Shown: positions 10,400-24,110, counted from the first letter of the stretch. The stretch: 64,000 nt of DNA from Davidsoniella eucalypti (GCA_004009845.1 RMBW01000031.1:1-64000), one strand, 5' to 3'. Numbers and translations: made by a program. The notes: a model not told the origin generated them from the letters alone.

Positions 10400-11870
10400 C
10401 TAATGTTGACCATTAATGGCGGTTTCATCTGTTGACTGGGCAAGAGTAGATGAATGCGGTGGCTCATGGTTAGTACTGCCAGGTCCAGAAGCGTTCATTT
10501 CAGATACTTGTTTCTCTATCAAAATATTGTCAGTACAAATACTTGTCCAGATTTGGTCGTCCCCCGATACCAAAACATTTATGCCCATCTTATCGGGTGT
10601 AGTCTTACCTAGTTCTCTGATACGATGACGCAGCATTTGGTTCTCCCGCATCATAATCTGAGTCTCTGCCTGATAGAAGTCACTATCGTCTCGTGATGCG
10701 AAACTAAAGCTACCATGGTCACTAGTGCCGCTTATAGATGAGGTGCGTATTCCAGGCAATGCTTCGGCACTATAGTCTTGCGACCTCCGCTGGTGGAAGT
10801 CGGCGCGTGCCATATCATATGAGCTACGAGGGACGATGTTTGGTCTGTTCTGGCCATAGTTCATGCTTGCCGAGCGAGATCCTGACGGTGTGAGAATAGT
10901 TTGTAGTGGTGAAGCGATGGCGGACTCGTCGATAGCATTCTGCGGCTGGAGGTTTTGCAGTCGCTGTAGCTCTAGTTGCTGTTGTCTGATCATGCTTAAG
11001 AGGCGATTCTAATCAGTCAAGTAGTTAGTAACGGATGCGCAGGATAACAAACGAAAGCAAAACTCACTACCTGCGCCTCCTGCTCAACCTCAAGCTCCTG
11101 ATGAATGCCGCCCAGGCTTGTATTGCGACTGTGATTGTGGTTCCGATCTTGAGAGGCAACTGTAGGTGAGCCGAAGCTGCCAACGTTTCCATGAAGATTA
11201 GCTGATGAACGGCGCAAAGAAGATCCGGGGGAGTTGGCAAGCTCCCCTGGCCCAGGCATAGTCGGGTCATTCATTTGGATATTCAGAAGAACGGATTTGC
11301 GACGTGTCGAACGGGGCAGAGGCGAGTCAATACTGTGTGCGGTAGGAGAGTGTGCGACGTCTAGGAAGAAATAAGCAAAAAGTAGGATTTGTTAGCTATG
11401 CAGCCAGATTAGATAAGTGGTGGTAACGTCACGATGCGCCAGAGACCAGTGATGCAAGTCAGTATTCGCCAGTATTTGCTAGTAGCGTCAAAAGACTGCT
11501 CGTCAGACATGCAGTTGGCGGGGTCGACCAATAGCTAAGAGCAGGCATCAGGTGTTTGGCCATGCTGTACGCAAACATCCTAGCCGCAATTCTCTGAAAA
11601 CAAAAAGAAGCAAAAAAAAAAAAAAGCCGGCTTACCAGGAGACTTGTCCTGTTGGAGACTCTTATTCGTGATGGTAGAAGTGCGCGATAGAGGCTGCGTC
11701 GTTACAGCTGCGGACGGTGATAACGGGGTAACAGTGGCGAGGCCAGAGGAAGCAGAAGTGATTGCTGTAGTGATGTCGCTCGATGACGACAGGGCCACTT
11801 CACTAACCGCCGAGTTGTTGACAGGGGCAACCTTGGAGACTACGTCTTTAGTTTTCGGTGATGAAGCCAT
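10400..11870 (-). CDS. Conserved fungal coiled-coil protein
   Basis: Three exons on the minus strand: 11870-11636, 11360-11068 and 11008-10400, giving 378 residues. Intron 1 has a GTAAGC donor and CCTAG acceptor. Intron 2 uses GTGAGT (after GTA) and ATTAG. I chose GTGAGT over the overlapping GTAGTG because it keeps EAQVNRLL, the join I remember from relatives. The N-terminal 90 residues are Ser/Thr/Ala-rich. A Pro/Ser-rich tract (NDPTMPGPGELANSPGSS) is followed by a predicted helix (HQELEVEQEAQVNRLLSMIR). A second helix, rich in Glu, Arg and Leu, begins at QAETQIMMRENQMLR. These features are typical of an uncharacterised Pezizomycotina family with two short coiled coils. No catalytic motif is visible and the function is unknown. 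Exon boundaries are well supported by frame. Confidence 0.8.
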
Positions 11871-13332
11871 GATGGCGGCAATGGAAAGATCGTATCAAAA
11901 CAATTGGGCAATCTATCAAAAAGTAGAGAAAGTAGAAAGAGTAGAAGGAAATGATTTGAATGGTTGAAGCCAGCCAGTTATGGATAGTTCGTAAAAGCTC
12001 AATGAAAGATCAACGATGGCAAATTTTGCGGTACGAAAAACAATGCTTACCCTATCTTAGATTTTACAAGCGAACGGCTTTATTACACCACCTATGATAC
12101 TCTATTAACTTTGGCCACTCACAGCTTGCCCATCACTATAAATACAGCAGCTATACATTCAATATGCAAGTAATACGGAATTTCTCTCCATTCTAACTAC
12201 ATTCCAACCACTTACAGCAATTGCCAATATACATACAACACACGCCTCACAGTGGAGCATATTTTGTGTTCTCCATAGAAACTAGGCCTTGCCTAAACCG
12301 TCTTCAATATTAGCTGACTCAGCCAATCACATGATCGCGACAAGACAATCCACTCGGTTGATTGACAACTATTCCTGCGGCATCAACTAGTCTTTTTCAC
12401 ATGCCATATTCACTTCCCGTCTATCATTTTACTTTGCCCTAGAGTTCCACAGCCAACGAGGGCCGCTGTAAGGGGTTGAATCAAATCCTTTCGCCAGCTC
12501 ATCTATCTACTTGTCAAGCTACCAAACACCAGATATCGTGGTCAAGCTCGCCGCAGCACTTATACACAGCTTTGATATACACGACTCTAACAATTATATC
12601 TTTCTGCATGACATCATATGTATTGTGAATCAGGCCACCCTCACGCAATGAAGAGGAGCAAGAAAAATCAAAGAGCTAAAAAAGAACAGAGCCGTCCAAG
12701 CTTCCTGCAGAAGCTGCAGTAATGGCTGTGCTTCTCAGCAGTTTGATGTTATACCCAAAGGACCCGCAACACGTCTACTTACATATACAATTTACATGAC
12801 TAACTTGACAAAGTCCAGAGAAGAATAGAAGGTGGAGGATCCGCGCGGAAGACGCTCAAGCCGCAGGAGCACCACAACACTTTTCCTTCTGAATATGAGA
12901 TTTGACGGCTCGGCATCGAGTTGCTGTCTTGGCATGCAGAAAACTACGTTGTTCTCTAAGGTAGCTTCAAGATGACTTCATGGTGTCATCATCTGTCCGC
13001 CTCGGGAGTAGGAGAAAAGAATCTGTGTCAACAGCAATGATAAGAGAGATAGAGAAATGGCCCATTTTGTATATTTCTCTTTCTGCTTCCCACTAAAGAC
13101 GAAGACGTAACCGTACGACTTACAACTTGTTGTATACTAGATGTATTCGTCGTATGGACCTGTCTGTGCGATGGAGACTTAAATTGACCAGTTATGTATC
13201 ATGGTATATTGGGTATCAAGGTCGTATCCTCTAATTATCTTTGTTTTTAGTTTTCTTTTGCTCGTCTTTCATTTATTTTATCCATATTCATAAATGCCAG
13301 AGCGGTCTTTCGTACATGCGTAACCATCAGTT

Positions 13333-13369
<37 letters not shown>

Positions 13370-16300
13370 GCGCCCCGAGCGCTGTATTATTTTCGTTATG
13401 GTATTCTAGGAAATTAAGCATGCATATCTTGAGATGGGATATTTATGAGGTACGCTATCCAGGAGACGAAAGCGCTTTGTTGTGTATTTCAAACTACATA
13501 TGTACAAGGTAGATATACGAATTATGTACATATAGATAGATACATATGTAGATACCAACAGAGTACAACAAGTACAAAAAAGATTTGTCTTACAAACCCC
13601 AGACTTCCGATCTACGGTTGAAGTTCTTCCAGGGTCAATTTCAGCCTACAAATACTTCTACCACAGGACATTCCAGACTGGACTTACTTCAAAGTCTGAG
13701 TTCTCTTTATATCGCTAATGCTTTGTAATATCTTCTGTATTCAAATAGCACCTCGGCTATGTCAAACTCAGGTACAGAGCGCGGTTCGGTTTTCACTCGG
13801 TAGCTTCTCAAGGACGAGATGAGACAACACAGTGGATTATGTATCGGTGATGATCAGGACCGACACAGGAATATGATACAAAGTGCGAGATACTGTGACA
13901 TGTACTTGAAGATGTACTCGTAAAGTACGATGTACCATAGATATCGTGTTATCTATTGTACACCCAGGCCTACTAGAGTCACGGCGTGTCCTCCTTTTGC
14001 AAATATGCAAGATATTGACTAACACAACAAGGTCTGACATCTTACAGCCTGTGCCTGTGCGGCTCCTCATAAGAATGAATCAATTCTACGGCCGAACGAG
14101 TCTCAACACGCCGTTTCATTGCATCGAACCCAATTTAGTGAGTTCGGCTGGTTCAGTTTAGTTGCTATTGTACGTTATTATGCAACACTGTGTATCTTGT
14201 ATTATTAGGGGGGGGGGATACATAAGAAAATGTTCATTGACCCTTGTAGTGTTTCCGCAGATGCGCTGTTAATCTTGTTTTGAAATGTTTTCTTTTGTTC
14301 GTTCCTTGCATATATTCATTAATTTCTTAATACATTCGTATCTAGCGGCAAATAATGTACAAGTCGAGGCCCAGGAACAAGCAATGTAATATATGTTCTC
14401 AGCCTCCAATATTAGCTACCGGCATCTCTAGCCTTGGGCCAGTTTACAGAGCCACCAAAAGACAGTAACTAACTAATGTATGTAGAAATGTATAATTTGT
14501 GTGTTATACATGTCCAGTTAAATGGTGTTCATGTTCCCTCAGGAATGCGCCTGGGCACGTGGAAAAATATGCAAAGTGAGAAATAGTCGTAGATGCTAGA
14601 AGAAGCTAGACTAAAAGGAGACCAATATCGTAAAGGAATAATAGGAAGGAACAGATATTGAAAAGTGCCGTCTCCTCGAAAAAGAAAAGAAAAAAAGAAA
14701 AAGAAGCACTATCGATATTGCATTCCATGTATACAAAGTGCTACAAACATCTAATATTAGTGCTTGCGCTCTTTTTGTAGTGTTTACTTACAACTCTGTC
14801 CCGTGAATGACAACGGAACAATGTTTATATTAATTCCCCTTGTTTATTCAATATTCTCCCCGAGAATAAGAATAATAACGGCATAGCACAGCACATGAAG
14901 AAATGAATAATACCACAAACATAAAAAAAAATTGCTTCACAAAAAAGGGCCCAAGCCCAAAAACACGACGTAATCTCAGCCACAGCCTTGAATAAAAATT
15001 TATATATATATATATTAACAAGGTGAAAGCCTGGAATTCTTGGTTAGAATGTCCTAGACGGAATGAAGCCTGTAATTTTTCTTTCTTTTTCTTTCATATT
15101 CTTTTGTCTTCCCGAGACGAGAAAGTAAGAAAGGAAGTATATAGTCAACATTATGAAACAGTATATCTTCCAATATTGGCAAAGGCAAAAGAAAATCCAC
15201 GGACCCGAGGCTGGCCATAGACTTTCGCTGTTGTCCATATATTTTCCGGGTTGCTACTATATTTGCATACATTGAAGAAAGCCCGTGTTTCATTAATCAC
15301 CACGTTCCACTGCTTCGGACATGAGATATGTCAGTCGCCGTCACCGTTGACAACGCTATAGCTGCCAGCTATAATAACAATACAACTAGACTAGTAGCTG
15401 TGTTTATGATAACGTGATCGGTGGACGCTACAATGGCAATTTGGAGCTGCCCAAATCACAATCATGCTTGTCTCTTTCTCATCACAAGACTGCGCCCAAT
15501 GCTTTGAGAATATCAGTTGAAATGAGAAAAGAGCTGTACGTGTGTATACCTGCTGTTCACTACTGCCGCTTTTCTTTCTTCCATGTCTGCTTGCGTTGCA
15601 ACTTGATCGAACTTTTCTCGTCAACTCTAGATTCATCCCGTGCTCTAAAATAGAAACATTATCTTATAACATATATTACATTAAACGTACTAAATAGATG
15701 CCGATAGGTGGGTAAATTAAACATATAGATCTCTCACAAACACTCGTTTCTTAATCAAAGCAGGCCGCCGTTGTGCTTATGATAAATATGAGGCTGGGAT
15801 CAAGACCCAGAATGTATAATATTAGCAGGATTTCGCCCAACTATATTTTCCGTAAGTACTGTGCATACTATATATGGATATAATCTTCTCGCTCATAGTA
15901 CAAGATATGCAAGTGTATATATTTCTGGGGCTGGTTAATAGTTATTGCTGCATGAAGAATAAATCTGAATCTGTAAGACGTTTATATGTATCCAAGGACT
16001 TGCATGTATGTAGACAGAATCTCCCCACAAGAAACATGCATTAAAGACAAATGCAAGCTAGCCTTGCTTGTTGCTTGAGTTGCTTAAGCTGAACTTTATG
16101 CACGGCATATCATGGCTGGTCAGTCCGTTTATCGTCTGTGGCGGTGGTTGCAAGCCTAGACAGCCGGTTTAGCCGATAAGAGATGAGATTAACCCTTTTT
16201 TTTTTCTTTGTCTGTTTTCTTTATTTGCTCTGTTTTGTAGTTTGTTTTACTTCGACAGATCAGCAAAGCAAGACATTCTTTTGCCTTCTCCGTACAATTC

Positions 16301-19300
16301 TTGGCGGGCGTTCTCAAGGTCATGGTCTTATCAGAACGGCGAGGTCCGGATCGGCTAGTGGGCTTGGTAGATCATCCCCTCGTTTCTCTGGAGAACTTGT
16401 GTTCTTTGTGAAAGCTTCTTGCTTCTATATGGCTTAAGATCGAATCAACGTACGAACAGGCAAACACAGTTCATGCTAGCAAAGTGAAAGAAAACAGAAA
16501 AGGATATGAAGAGCCGCACATCACACGTTTCCACCAACAAGCCTCTTATTCTATAGTTTATGAGGATCATTACGATTAGAAGTCGCCTTCCTAGCAAGTT
16601 CTTCTGGCATTCTTGTCTCAAAATGCGGCCTTTGCAAAATATAGACATGGTTCGTTGGTGGGTTGCTGCAGCGAAAAGCTACGTGCAAACCCTGACCCGT
16701 GGCGTAACCCTTGCATTTACATGTACTAATTTGCTGTAAGCGCCGGCCTCAATGTCAAACCGCACGAATAACTTGTGTTTTACGATCTTTTTTTCACTTT
16801 GTCTTTCTATATGTTAGTTATAGAACAAGCCTTGATGCTTTCGGGCTACTTTTGATTCACAGCAAGAGCCGGGACCTTGTCTACTAGTAGTCTGCCCAAG
16901 CGACCTTGGCCAGGGTTATCTAACGACCAGCCTAAGGTCGGAGAGCAGCAAGAGAGGTAGAGGGTCGTCCCTTGAACAGTTACAGGGACTCCGATGCCCT
17001 AGCAAGTATAAACTTGCAGTGGGAAATCGAGAAGGGCAAATATTCCGCAGATCTTGTTTCCTTTCTTCTCTCATTTCATAGCTGCTTCTAAGCTACATAG
17101 TACAGCGCTTATTCTATGTCGTGTAAGAGTGGGTCCAAGACGACTAAGAAGTGACTTTTTGCTCTCGACATGTACCCTTTTCTTGCACCCCAAGTCTTTT
17201 TTTTTTTCTTTCTAACCTTCACGCCCTTTTGATCTGGTCATTTTGCTACCGTTTGTTGGCTTCTGAGATGCTGCATTTGTTGACGCTTTTGCTCCAGAAC
17301 AGGTCGAGTTGACACGACAAACAGCGGTATTGGTGTGATAGTACATTGGTATACATATTTGTGATAGCTATGATGTATAAATAAAGAAATATGAGAAAAG
17401 TAAGAAAAAAGTGTGATAAGCCCATCTTAGGGGGTGCAAAAAAGTTACATCTTGCGCACGGACAGTTACTTCAAGCGTCATTTCGGATGTGAGTCTCACG
17501 ACAGACTTTACCCACTAGACCATGTACTAGTACGAGCAAACGGCATATTCTCACGTTGGTGCTGGAGTGGTTTTTAATATCCGGCCTGTCGGTAGTGAGG
17601 TCGTCTTCCTAGACGAAAGACAAGAAGAACCCTGGCTGGAGCTGACGATTTGTGAGTTCAAGGCCGGTTATATGGGGAAGCGGGATAAGGGCTGTGTTCT
17701 TGACATTGTAAATGAAATTTAGGGCTTGTAGGAACATGTGAATGAGGTTTCTGGAAGAGAGATTCAAAGAAAGGGGGTTCGTTGTGAATGATAACAATCT
17801 GGGGGAGGACGTCGACGATAGAGGACTTGGGATGAGGGCGTCGCCCAGAGACAGGCTCTGACAACAATCAGACTTTGTGTGTTTTGTTTTCTTGTTTAAA
17901 GTGCAGATCAGGCCTGGAAGTAGCCGAAGAGAATGCAGAGGCAGGACGGAAGGAATCACGTACTAGTATTGACACTAATACCAGGACGCCTTTTTAGACT
18001 TGCCGCTTGTTTAGAGCCTTTGTTATGCAACGTAAATCGGTCATCTGAACACCGAGAGATCGCTTGAACATGCATATGCATACATACAGATGTGTATGGA
18101 CATATATATGCAAGGCTGGCACATTCTCGGCGTTGATATGGCCGAGCCAAGGATATCAAAAGGTTCCCCAGCAAATACAGGATCCTCCAGAGCCGACACA
18201 GAGCATGATTATCGCTCAAAAAGAGCCTCCTTGGCTCTTGTTGCCCTGCCGAATCATGCGGAGAGGAGAACCTTTTTCTTTCTTGTTTCTTAGTTGTCTT
18301 GAAAGCGGGAAAGACGAGAGACTTGCTGGAAGCATTGCGAGTATTTTCATTGTTTGTCTTTCATTCTCAGCTGATTGGTAATTGCTAAGGATGTGAGCTG
18401 TCACTGGAACTGCAATTGCTCCCTTAGCGAGTCTGCGATTCATGCATTCTTGGAGGGTGGCAGCGGAGCGGTAAAATCAGCAAGCGTGATATCACCCACC
18501 TACCTACTAATAGACTAGTTATTATCCAGTCATGTAGGCTTATTACAGACTAAGACCATTGTTGGCTCGCCATCCATCCACTATATGCAGGCACAAATTT
18601 GCGAGTGTGATGGGATGTGCTGATCGTCCCGTGGAGTGTTGGTAGAATTAGCTGCTCTCTGCTCACTGTTATTGTGGTGGCGTGTGCTTCTCTCTATAGT
18701 ATTTGTTTTTCTGTTTTATAAGAATTATCATCTGTGCCTCATTGCAGCAGTTCTTCCGTATCTTCTACGTGAATTCCTTAGATAAAAAAAATAATAAAAA
18801 AAAAGTACAATGAAAACTGTTGGTGATCTCATACTGTCACTATCACGTATCACACTTTTGCTTACCTGCTGACTTCAACTGTTTTTTTCTTCTCAAGTAC
18901 AAAAAATAAGTAAAAATGACCCTGGGCTAGACGTCGACTTCCCCCTTTGGGATAGGCGGCCCAAGCCAAAAACAGCGCCCTACCATGGTCATAGACGTTC
19001 TTTTCCCGATCAGGATACTACAAGAGATGCTAGTTGGGGTTAGTGGCTTCCAGTGAATAATAGAGAGGAAGCAAAACATCATCGGCCCGGGGAACGCATG
19101 GACGAGAAGAGGAGAACATAAACGCCAAAGTGAGGGGGAGAATCTTGCTGGAGACCGAGGCTTGTGACGAGTGACATGTTGGGAAAAGCCCTGCTACGAA
19201 CTTGCTCGTGCCAGAAAAGAAGAATAAATCAAGTATTCCGAACTGTAAAGTGAATGATTGGTAAGACAGGCGACTAATTGGGACTAAGAAGCGAAGTGTC

Positions 19301-20981
19301 AAGTCAGCCACTTGATACAGAAAAGATTAAGAAGAAAAAGACAGCGAGACAGAGAGCAGGACAGACTCTGAAGAAACAATAAATCCACGAGAATAAACAA
19401 CAAGGGCGTCTGTCCTCTGGATTCTCCTCTTGCCAGGGTGGGCCGAAGGAACGAGGCCTTGCACGACTGACTGCCTGACTTGACCTGACTTGAACGTGTT
19501 TGCATGTTTTTGTGTAGTGATACATAGTTTGTATTGGGTTTCCAGATGTAAGTGAAGTAGACCAAATCGACATTCATCGGCGCTACTTCGCGCAGATCGG
19601 TTGGTGGCAAGCTATACAGCCTATGGCTGCTTGAGTACCACATAATAGCGCACTCTGCCGTCTCGAGACCACGGTAGCCCGTCCGTGTTCTCTTGCTTTG
19701 TTTTCATTCTGGTCTTTGTGTTATCCGACTCGGAATGCTCTCTGTATATCTCCATCTCTGACTCGTCTCAGTCTCTGTCAACCCTGGAGCCTGCCTACTG
19801 TCGTCTGCTCATCTCGCCTGTCTTGCTGCTGCTCTTGACTCGGCCTTCTGTGTCTACCAACAACAGACCAACCAGATTTGGAGCTGTCCCACTGCTCTCG
19901 TTGCCCTCGTTGCTCTGCTGCGTCTGCTTCCTTTTGCTACCACCACCGTAGCATCTATATCTGCCTGTGCTATAGACCGGCCCTTGCTGCTATTGCGTCG
20001 CTCTGCCAGCATACAACCCAGGCCGGTCAATATCGATCCCACGTCGCCATCCCTGGCCGCGAGCCAATCAACCATCGCACCCCCCCGTGGAGCAAAGCAA
20101 AGCAAAGCAAAGCAAAGCAAAGCAAAGCAAAGCAAAGCAAAGCAAAGCAATAGCAGTGTTCGCCAGTAAATAAAGAACGCAGCGAGCACAACAGGCCCTG
20201 GTGCCCTCCTTTCCCTGGGGAACCATCCAGGCCGCTATTGTTTACTTACTCACTTACATAGGCGCTTCTCTGCCTTTATTTTTATTTTTTTTGCTTACTA
20301 CATATTGCTCGGCTGTCCTCCCGTCTCGAGAAATCGTCGATTTGTTTCTAGTTTGGCTTTTGTTTCCTGTTTATCATATTATATTATTTATTATTTTTTT
20401 CCTGTCTACAAGTGGCGGTCGATATAAGCAGTTGCATCAAGCCCATCGAAATAGAAGTTACTGTTTCTGAAATGCAATAATAAATACACCCATCCTACGA
20501 CTACAATATCTTACGATCGTGATCTCCGTTTTGACCATCGTCCTCTCATTCTGCCTAATTTTCAGCCTTTCACTCATTCTCACACTTTCAACGCCTGAAA
20601 GCCCCATCAAGTCGCATAACAGTCGTTCTTTCGTCTTCACAAACAGAATTGCCACTTCTAGCCGCCCATACAGCCTCTGTTGACAACCTTGTCTGATACC
20701 GAATTCGATTCGATGCCGTTTGCCTATCTCCAAGACACCCGATCTTGCACATAAAGCCAGAAATACATATTCTGATACGCATCGCCGTTTCGCACCAGCG
20801 ACCTCATCTCTGGCCGCTTTGCCTACTATCCAGACCAGCTGATTAGTAGCTGTGCTGGGACTGATAGGCAGCCTGTACTATCACCTACAATTACATATTA
20901 GAAACATCCGTCCACGAAACGTATCGTGTAGCTTGTCCCCCATTATTTACCCTTTGCATTCGTGTCTACCCACATCTCACA
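11871..20981. other. Nine-kilobase gene-poor spacer
   Basis: No recognisable protein gene lies between the start of the coiled-coil gene (minus) and the PH-domain gene (plus), so both divergent promoters must be here. I see many short unrelated frames, a run of about 38 T at 13329-13366, a run of nine G near 14210, and an (AGCAA) array at 20091-20150. The last 1.3 kb before 20982 is pyrimidine-rich with short upstream frames, as expected of a long leader. Non-coding transcripts cannot be judged from sequence alone. Confidence 0.5.
20091..20150 (+). repeat. (AGCAA)12 microsatellite
   Basis: Twelve perfect head-to-tail copies of AGCAA lie about 830 bp upstream of the PH-domain gene's start codon. 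Two of the short frames that cross it on the plus strand read as repeated QSKAK and are not believable genes. Confidence 0.98.
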
Positions 20982-23900
20982 ATGTCGGCTGCGTTGAGCC
21001 CGCATTCCTGCGCAACTATGCGCGAATCCAAAGCCAAGGGCGTCCTCGAGAGCCTCCAGACTGCTAGTTCTGTTCCCAGCCGTCGCATGCGCCCAGAAGA
21101 CCTCAGCGCCGCCGCTGACGAGTCGCGAGTGCCCTTGAAGCCACGCAAAGTCGGACGCCGGGAGTCTCGCCTTGCCCTACGGAATCTGTTCAGCCGGAGC
21201 AAGACTCGAGACCATGCAGAGGATCCAGTTCCCGAATCACAACAGCCACAACAACAACCAAGCCAGTCGCAGACACGAGTAACGCCTCTGAGGGAAGTAA
21301 CTTCTAAACCGTCTGGTATCCTGCGTGCTACCTTTGCCGACTTGAGCAACAGCTGGCAATCTCCTCTATCACCACGCGCCTCAGAGCCTGCTCTACACAG
21401 CATAAGTGAAAAGCACCTCACAACATCAGCCAGCTCTGGTAATGTACTGAGCATGCGCAGAAAACCCCGTAACAAGCCTTCTATCACCATTGATACATCT
21501 GCGGCGCCAGCACCTGCGTTCAAGTCTGATATCGGCCCTGATTCTACCTCTGCTTCAGCCTCTGCTTCTTCCACTCACTTGCCATCTTCAATCCCAATAT
21601 CCAGAGTGCCTTCGACCTCATCTGGCCATCCATTGTACAAAACCACGAAAGGCTCTTTAGCAACCTGGGACCCTCCGCCTCTATTCCGGGCGTATCCGCA
21701 AGCCATTCGCCACAGTCGACTGCCGGCTGCTTCGATTTCAGCCGACTCTCTTCTACGTTCTCACGAAAAGCGCGCCGCTATTCCCGAGGATCTGGATCTG
21801 GACGCCATCATCGAAGCGTCCATTGGCGAAAACACCCTGCGCAAGAAGAAGAGCCACCGTCGTAACATCTCAAACTCTTTGCCCAAATTCGAGTGGACTT
21901 ACAAAATCTATGTCCTGGTGACGTCTGGCTATCTGCTACAATACAGTGGCGAGGGAGCCTATGACCGTCTGCCCGAGAAGATTCTTCACTTGGGTAAGGA
22001 CTCGGCTGCCTTTGCCAGTGATGTGTTCCCTGGAAAACATTGGGTCCTTCAAGTTTCCGCTGTCTTGGCCAGTGGCGACTCTGATCCATCTTCAGCGCTG
22101 TCCCCTGTATCAGCTTATTCCACTGATTCATATTCACGAAGGTCTCTTCTGTCACGTCTTCTTGAGAAGCGCCATGCCAGCAATTTCCTCATGGTTTTCG
22201 AGAGTGGCGAGAACATGAACGGCTGGATCGGCGTCTTACGTCGTGAAATCGAGTCATTGGGCGGGAAGAGGATTGTTAATGAAACTGGCGAGGCTACTAA
22301 GCCCGTCGAAAATGTTGTAGCGCCGCCCGACGAAGCTACTTCAAGCTCTAAATTGCCGCTTCGTTCTCAGCACAGCCAACGGACACTTGTAGTTCGTGAC
22401 CCAGCTCGATTCAGCCGTCAGATGGCGCCGGAGCAACAACTATCCGTAGTTATCAATGGCTCGTGGAATAGCCATAGCAACAGAAACAGCACGACTAGTG
22501 AAGTCTCTATCCCTTCACCGGTGGCTGAGCACTCCACACTAGGAGATCGCGAACGTGAGGCGGACGCCATGTCTATGACCAACAGCGTTGTCTCTCACGA
22601 TGGCCGCCAACTGGAGAGCCTACGGGACCACCCGAACCGTATCTCTACAGTCTCGTCCGTCATATCTTCTATCTCTGGGCCTCGCACTGTCTTGACATCA
22701 GCGGGATCATCGCCAGCCTGCTCCCCGGTTCGCAATACCTTCGCCGAAGATGGCGCTCAAACTGCCACCCCTCTTCACGAAAAGCGCCAGTCCATGGCGT
22801 CGCTAAATTCACTACGTTCTTTTCGTAGTGATGCTTCTCGTCAGCGCGGCTCTTTGGAGCTGCCATCGTCTGCCTTAAGCTCGACCAATGCTCTGTCTGG
22901 CAGCCCCAGTGGATCTCATGCTATTCCCAACTTCTCGGTGCCCAACTCAGTATCGCGTCGTTTCTCAACTACTCGTTCACCATCGATCGAAACACTGTCC
23001 TTCAAGGATTCGGTTCGTGCCTCGTCCGTTCGCAAGATGCCGCCGCCTGCTCTGCGGACGCTCCCTACTGTCCAGGACAGCCCAGTGTCTGCTTCCCCCG
23101 TTACATCCGGTGGTCTCTTTTCTGGGCCCATGACTGGAGTCACTACGGCTTCATCGGTGCGCTCTCCAACTCATATATCTCAATGCCTATCGTCTTCTGC
23201 TCCATCGGCTACTCTGCCCTTGATGTCAACGAATGGCATGGCACCAACACGGAGACCAAGCCGCATTGCTGCTGAGAAGAACCCGCTTCGCTTGATTACA
23301 CTTGGCTTGCAATCTCCTACCTCCCCTCATCCGGGATACCACCTAACTACGCGTCGCCATCAAAGCGGCCGTACTCCACGTACGCCCTCAACGGATGTTT
23401 TCCAATCGGCAGAGACTACCATTCCCAAACCCCGGACTCATATCTCTGCTCTGGCTTCACCTCTACCTATCCGTTCAAGCTCTCCATCACCCCAGTCGCC
23501 AAAAGTGCGCTGTGCCCCGCCAGTCAGCATGGGCACTAAGCAAATATCGCCCACGACCGATGCCCTTCATCCCTCAATACATTCTATCCGTGAACGCCGC
23601 CGCTCATTTGTCATGGAGGCCTCTGAGGCGCCTTACATTCGCAGAAGTGCTACTACCTCTACTCCCACTTCTATCAAGCGGTCTTCAGCCCCCAGCGAGA
23701 CTACTGCTGTCTATAGCTCTCGCCGTCCAAGTCTCACTATTATTCAGGCCTCGCCTCCTGCGAAAAATCAGCAACCCAAGCTTCGTAACAAGTCTTCTTT
23801 GACCGCTCTTCTACCTCACAAGTCGATGCTTGAGGTTCCTACTCAGAGAGTGTGCTCTGTGCACGGTGGTCTTCCGTCTTCTGTGGATCAGAACATTCGC

Positions 23901-24110
23901 TTTAGCTTTTCAAGTACTGCATCTACTGTAAGACAACCGCCTCCTAAGCGACAGAGCTGCCAGAGCTCATCTTATGCGTATGCCAACGCCGTAATGGAGC
24001 GCAAGAAGATGTTACAGACTGTGAATCGTCGCAGTATGCCTATTCTCACTAGTCCTCCACCGGCACCACCTCCAACTTGCGCTTTGCCTCCTATCCCTAT
24101 CAACCGGTAG
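20982..24110 (+). CDS. Large Ser-rich PH-domain protein
   Basis: A single uninterrupted 1042-codon frame. The N-terminal 100 residues carry a conserved-looking block (RESKAKGVLESLQTAS, then SRRMRPEDL) seen in filamentous-fungal homologues, followed by basic and Gln-rich sequence. Residues about 303-428 form a pleckstrin-homology domain. It starts at FEWTYKIYVLVTSGYLLQY and ends in a helix around MNGWIGVLRREIESLGGK that contains the family's conserved Trp. The rest is low-complexity Ser/Pro/Arg sequence with many RRxS-like sites, so phosphorylation is plausible. The tail is proline-rich (SPPPAPPPTCALPPIP). PH domains bind phosphoinositides or proteins, so a membrane- or cortex-associated scaffold role is likely but not shown. 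The start at 20982 follows a CACAATG context and no better upstream in-frame ATG was seen. Confidence 0.88.
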   Translation: MSAALSPHSCATMRESKAKGVLESLQTASSVPSRRMRPEDLSAAADESRVPLKPRKVGRRESRLALRNLFSRSKTRDHAEDPVPESQQPQQQPSQSQTRVTPLREVTSKPSGILRATFADLSNSWQSPLSPRASEPALHSISEKHLTTSASSGNVLSMRRKPRNKPSITIDTSAAPAPAFKSDIGPDSTSASASASSTHLPSSIPISRVPSTSSGHPLYKTTKGSLATWDPPPLFRAYPQAIRHSRLPAASISADSLLRSHEKRAAIPEDLDLDAIIEASIGENTLRKKKSHRRNISNSLPKFEWTYKIYVLVTSGYLLQYSGEGAYDRLPEKILHLGKDSAAFASDVFPGKHWVLQVSAVLASGDSDPSSALSPVSAYSTDSYSRRSLLSRLLEKRHASNFLMVFESGENMNGWIGVLRREIESLGGKRIVNETGEATKPVENVVAPPDEATSSSKLPLRSQHSQRTLVVRDPARFSRQMAPEQQLSVVINGSWNSHSNRNSTTSEVSIPSPVAEHSTLGDREREADAMSMTNSVVSHDGRQLESLRDHPNRISTVSSVISSISGPRTVLTSAGSSPACSPVRNTFAEDGAQTATPLHEKRQSMASLNSLRSFRSDASRQRGSLELPSSALSSTNALSGSPSGSHAIPNFSVPNSVSRRFSTTRSPSIETLSFKDSVRASSVRKMPPPALRTLPTVQDSPVSASPVTSGGLFSGPMTGVTTASSVRSPTHISQCLSSSAPSATLPLMSTNGMAPTRRPSRIAAEKNPLRLITLGLQSPTSPHPGYHLTTRRHQSGRTPRTPSTDVFQSAETTIPKPRTHISALASPLPIRSSSPSPQSPKVRCAPPVSMGTKQISPTTDALHPSIHSIRERRRSFVMEASEAPYIRRSATTSTPTSIKRSSAPSETTAVYSSRRPSLTIIQASPPAKNQQPKLRNKSSLTALLPHKSMLEVPTQRVCSVHGGLPSSVDQNIRFSFSSTASTVRQPPPKRQSCQSSSYAYANAVMERKKMLQTVNRRSMPILTSPPPAPPPTCALPPIPINR

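Noticed and set aside
17490..17540. Second tRNA-like A box on minus (TGGTCTAGTGGG)
   Set aside because: No T-arm consensus or acceptor stem pairing could be found, so it is probably chance.
19878..20189. QSKAK-repeat and poly-Leu/Cys frames on both strands
   Set aside because: They are created by the (AGCAA)12 microsatellite.
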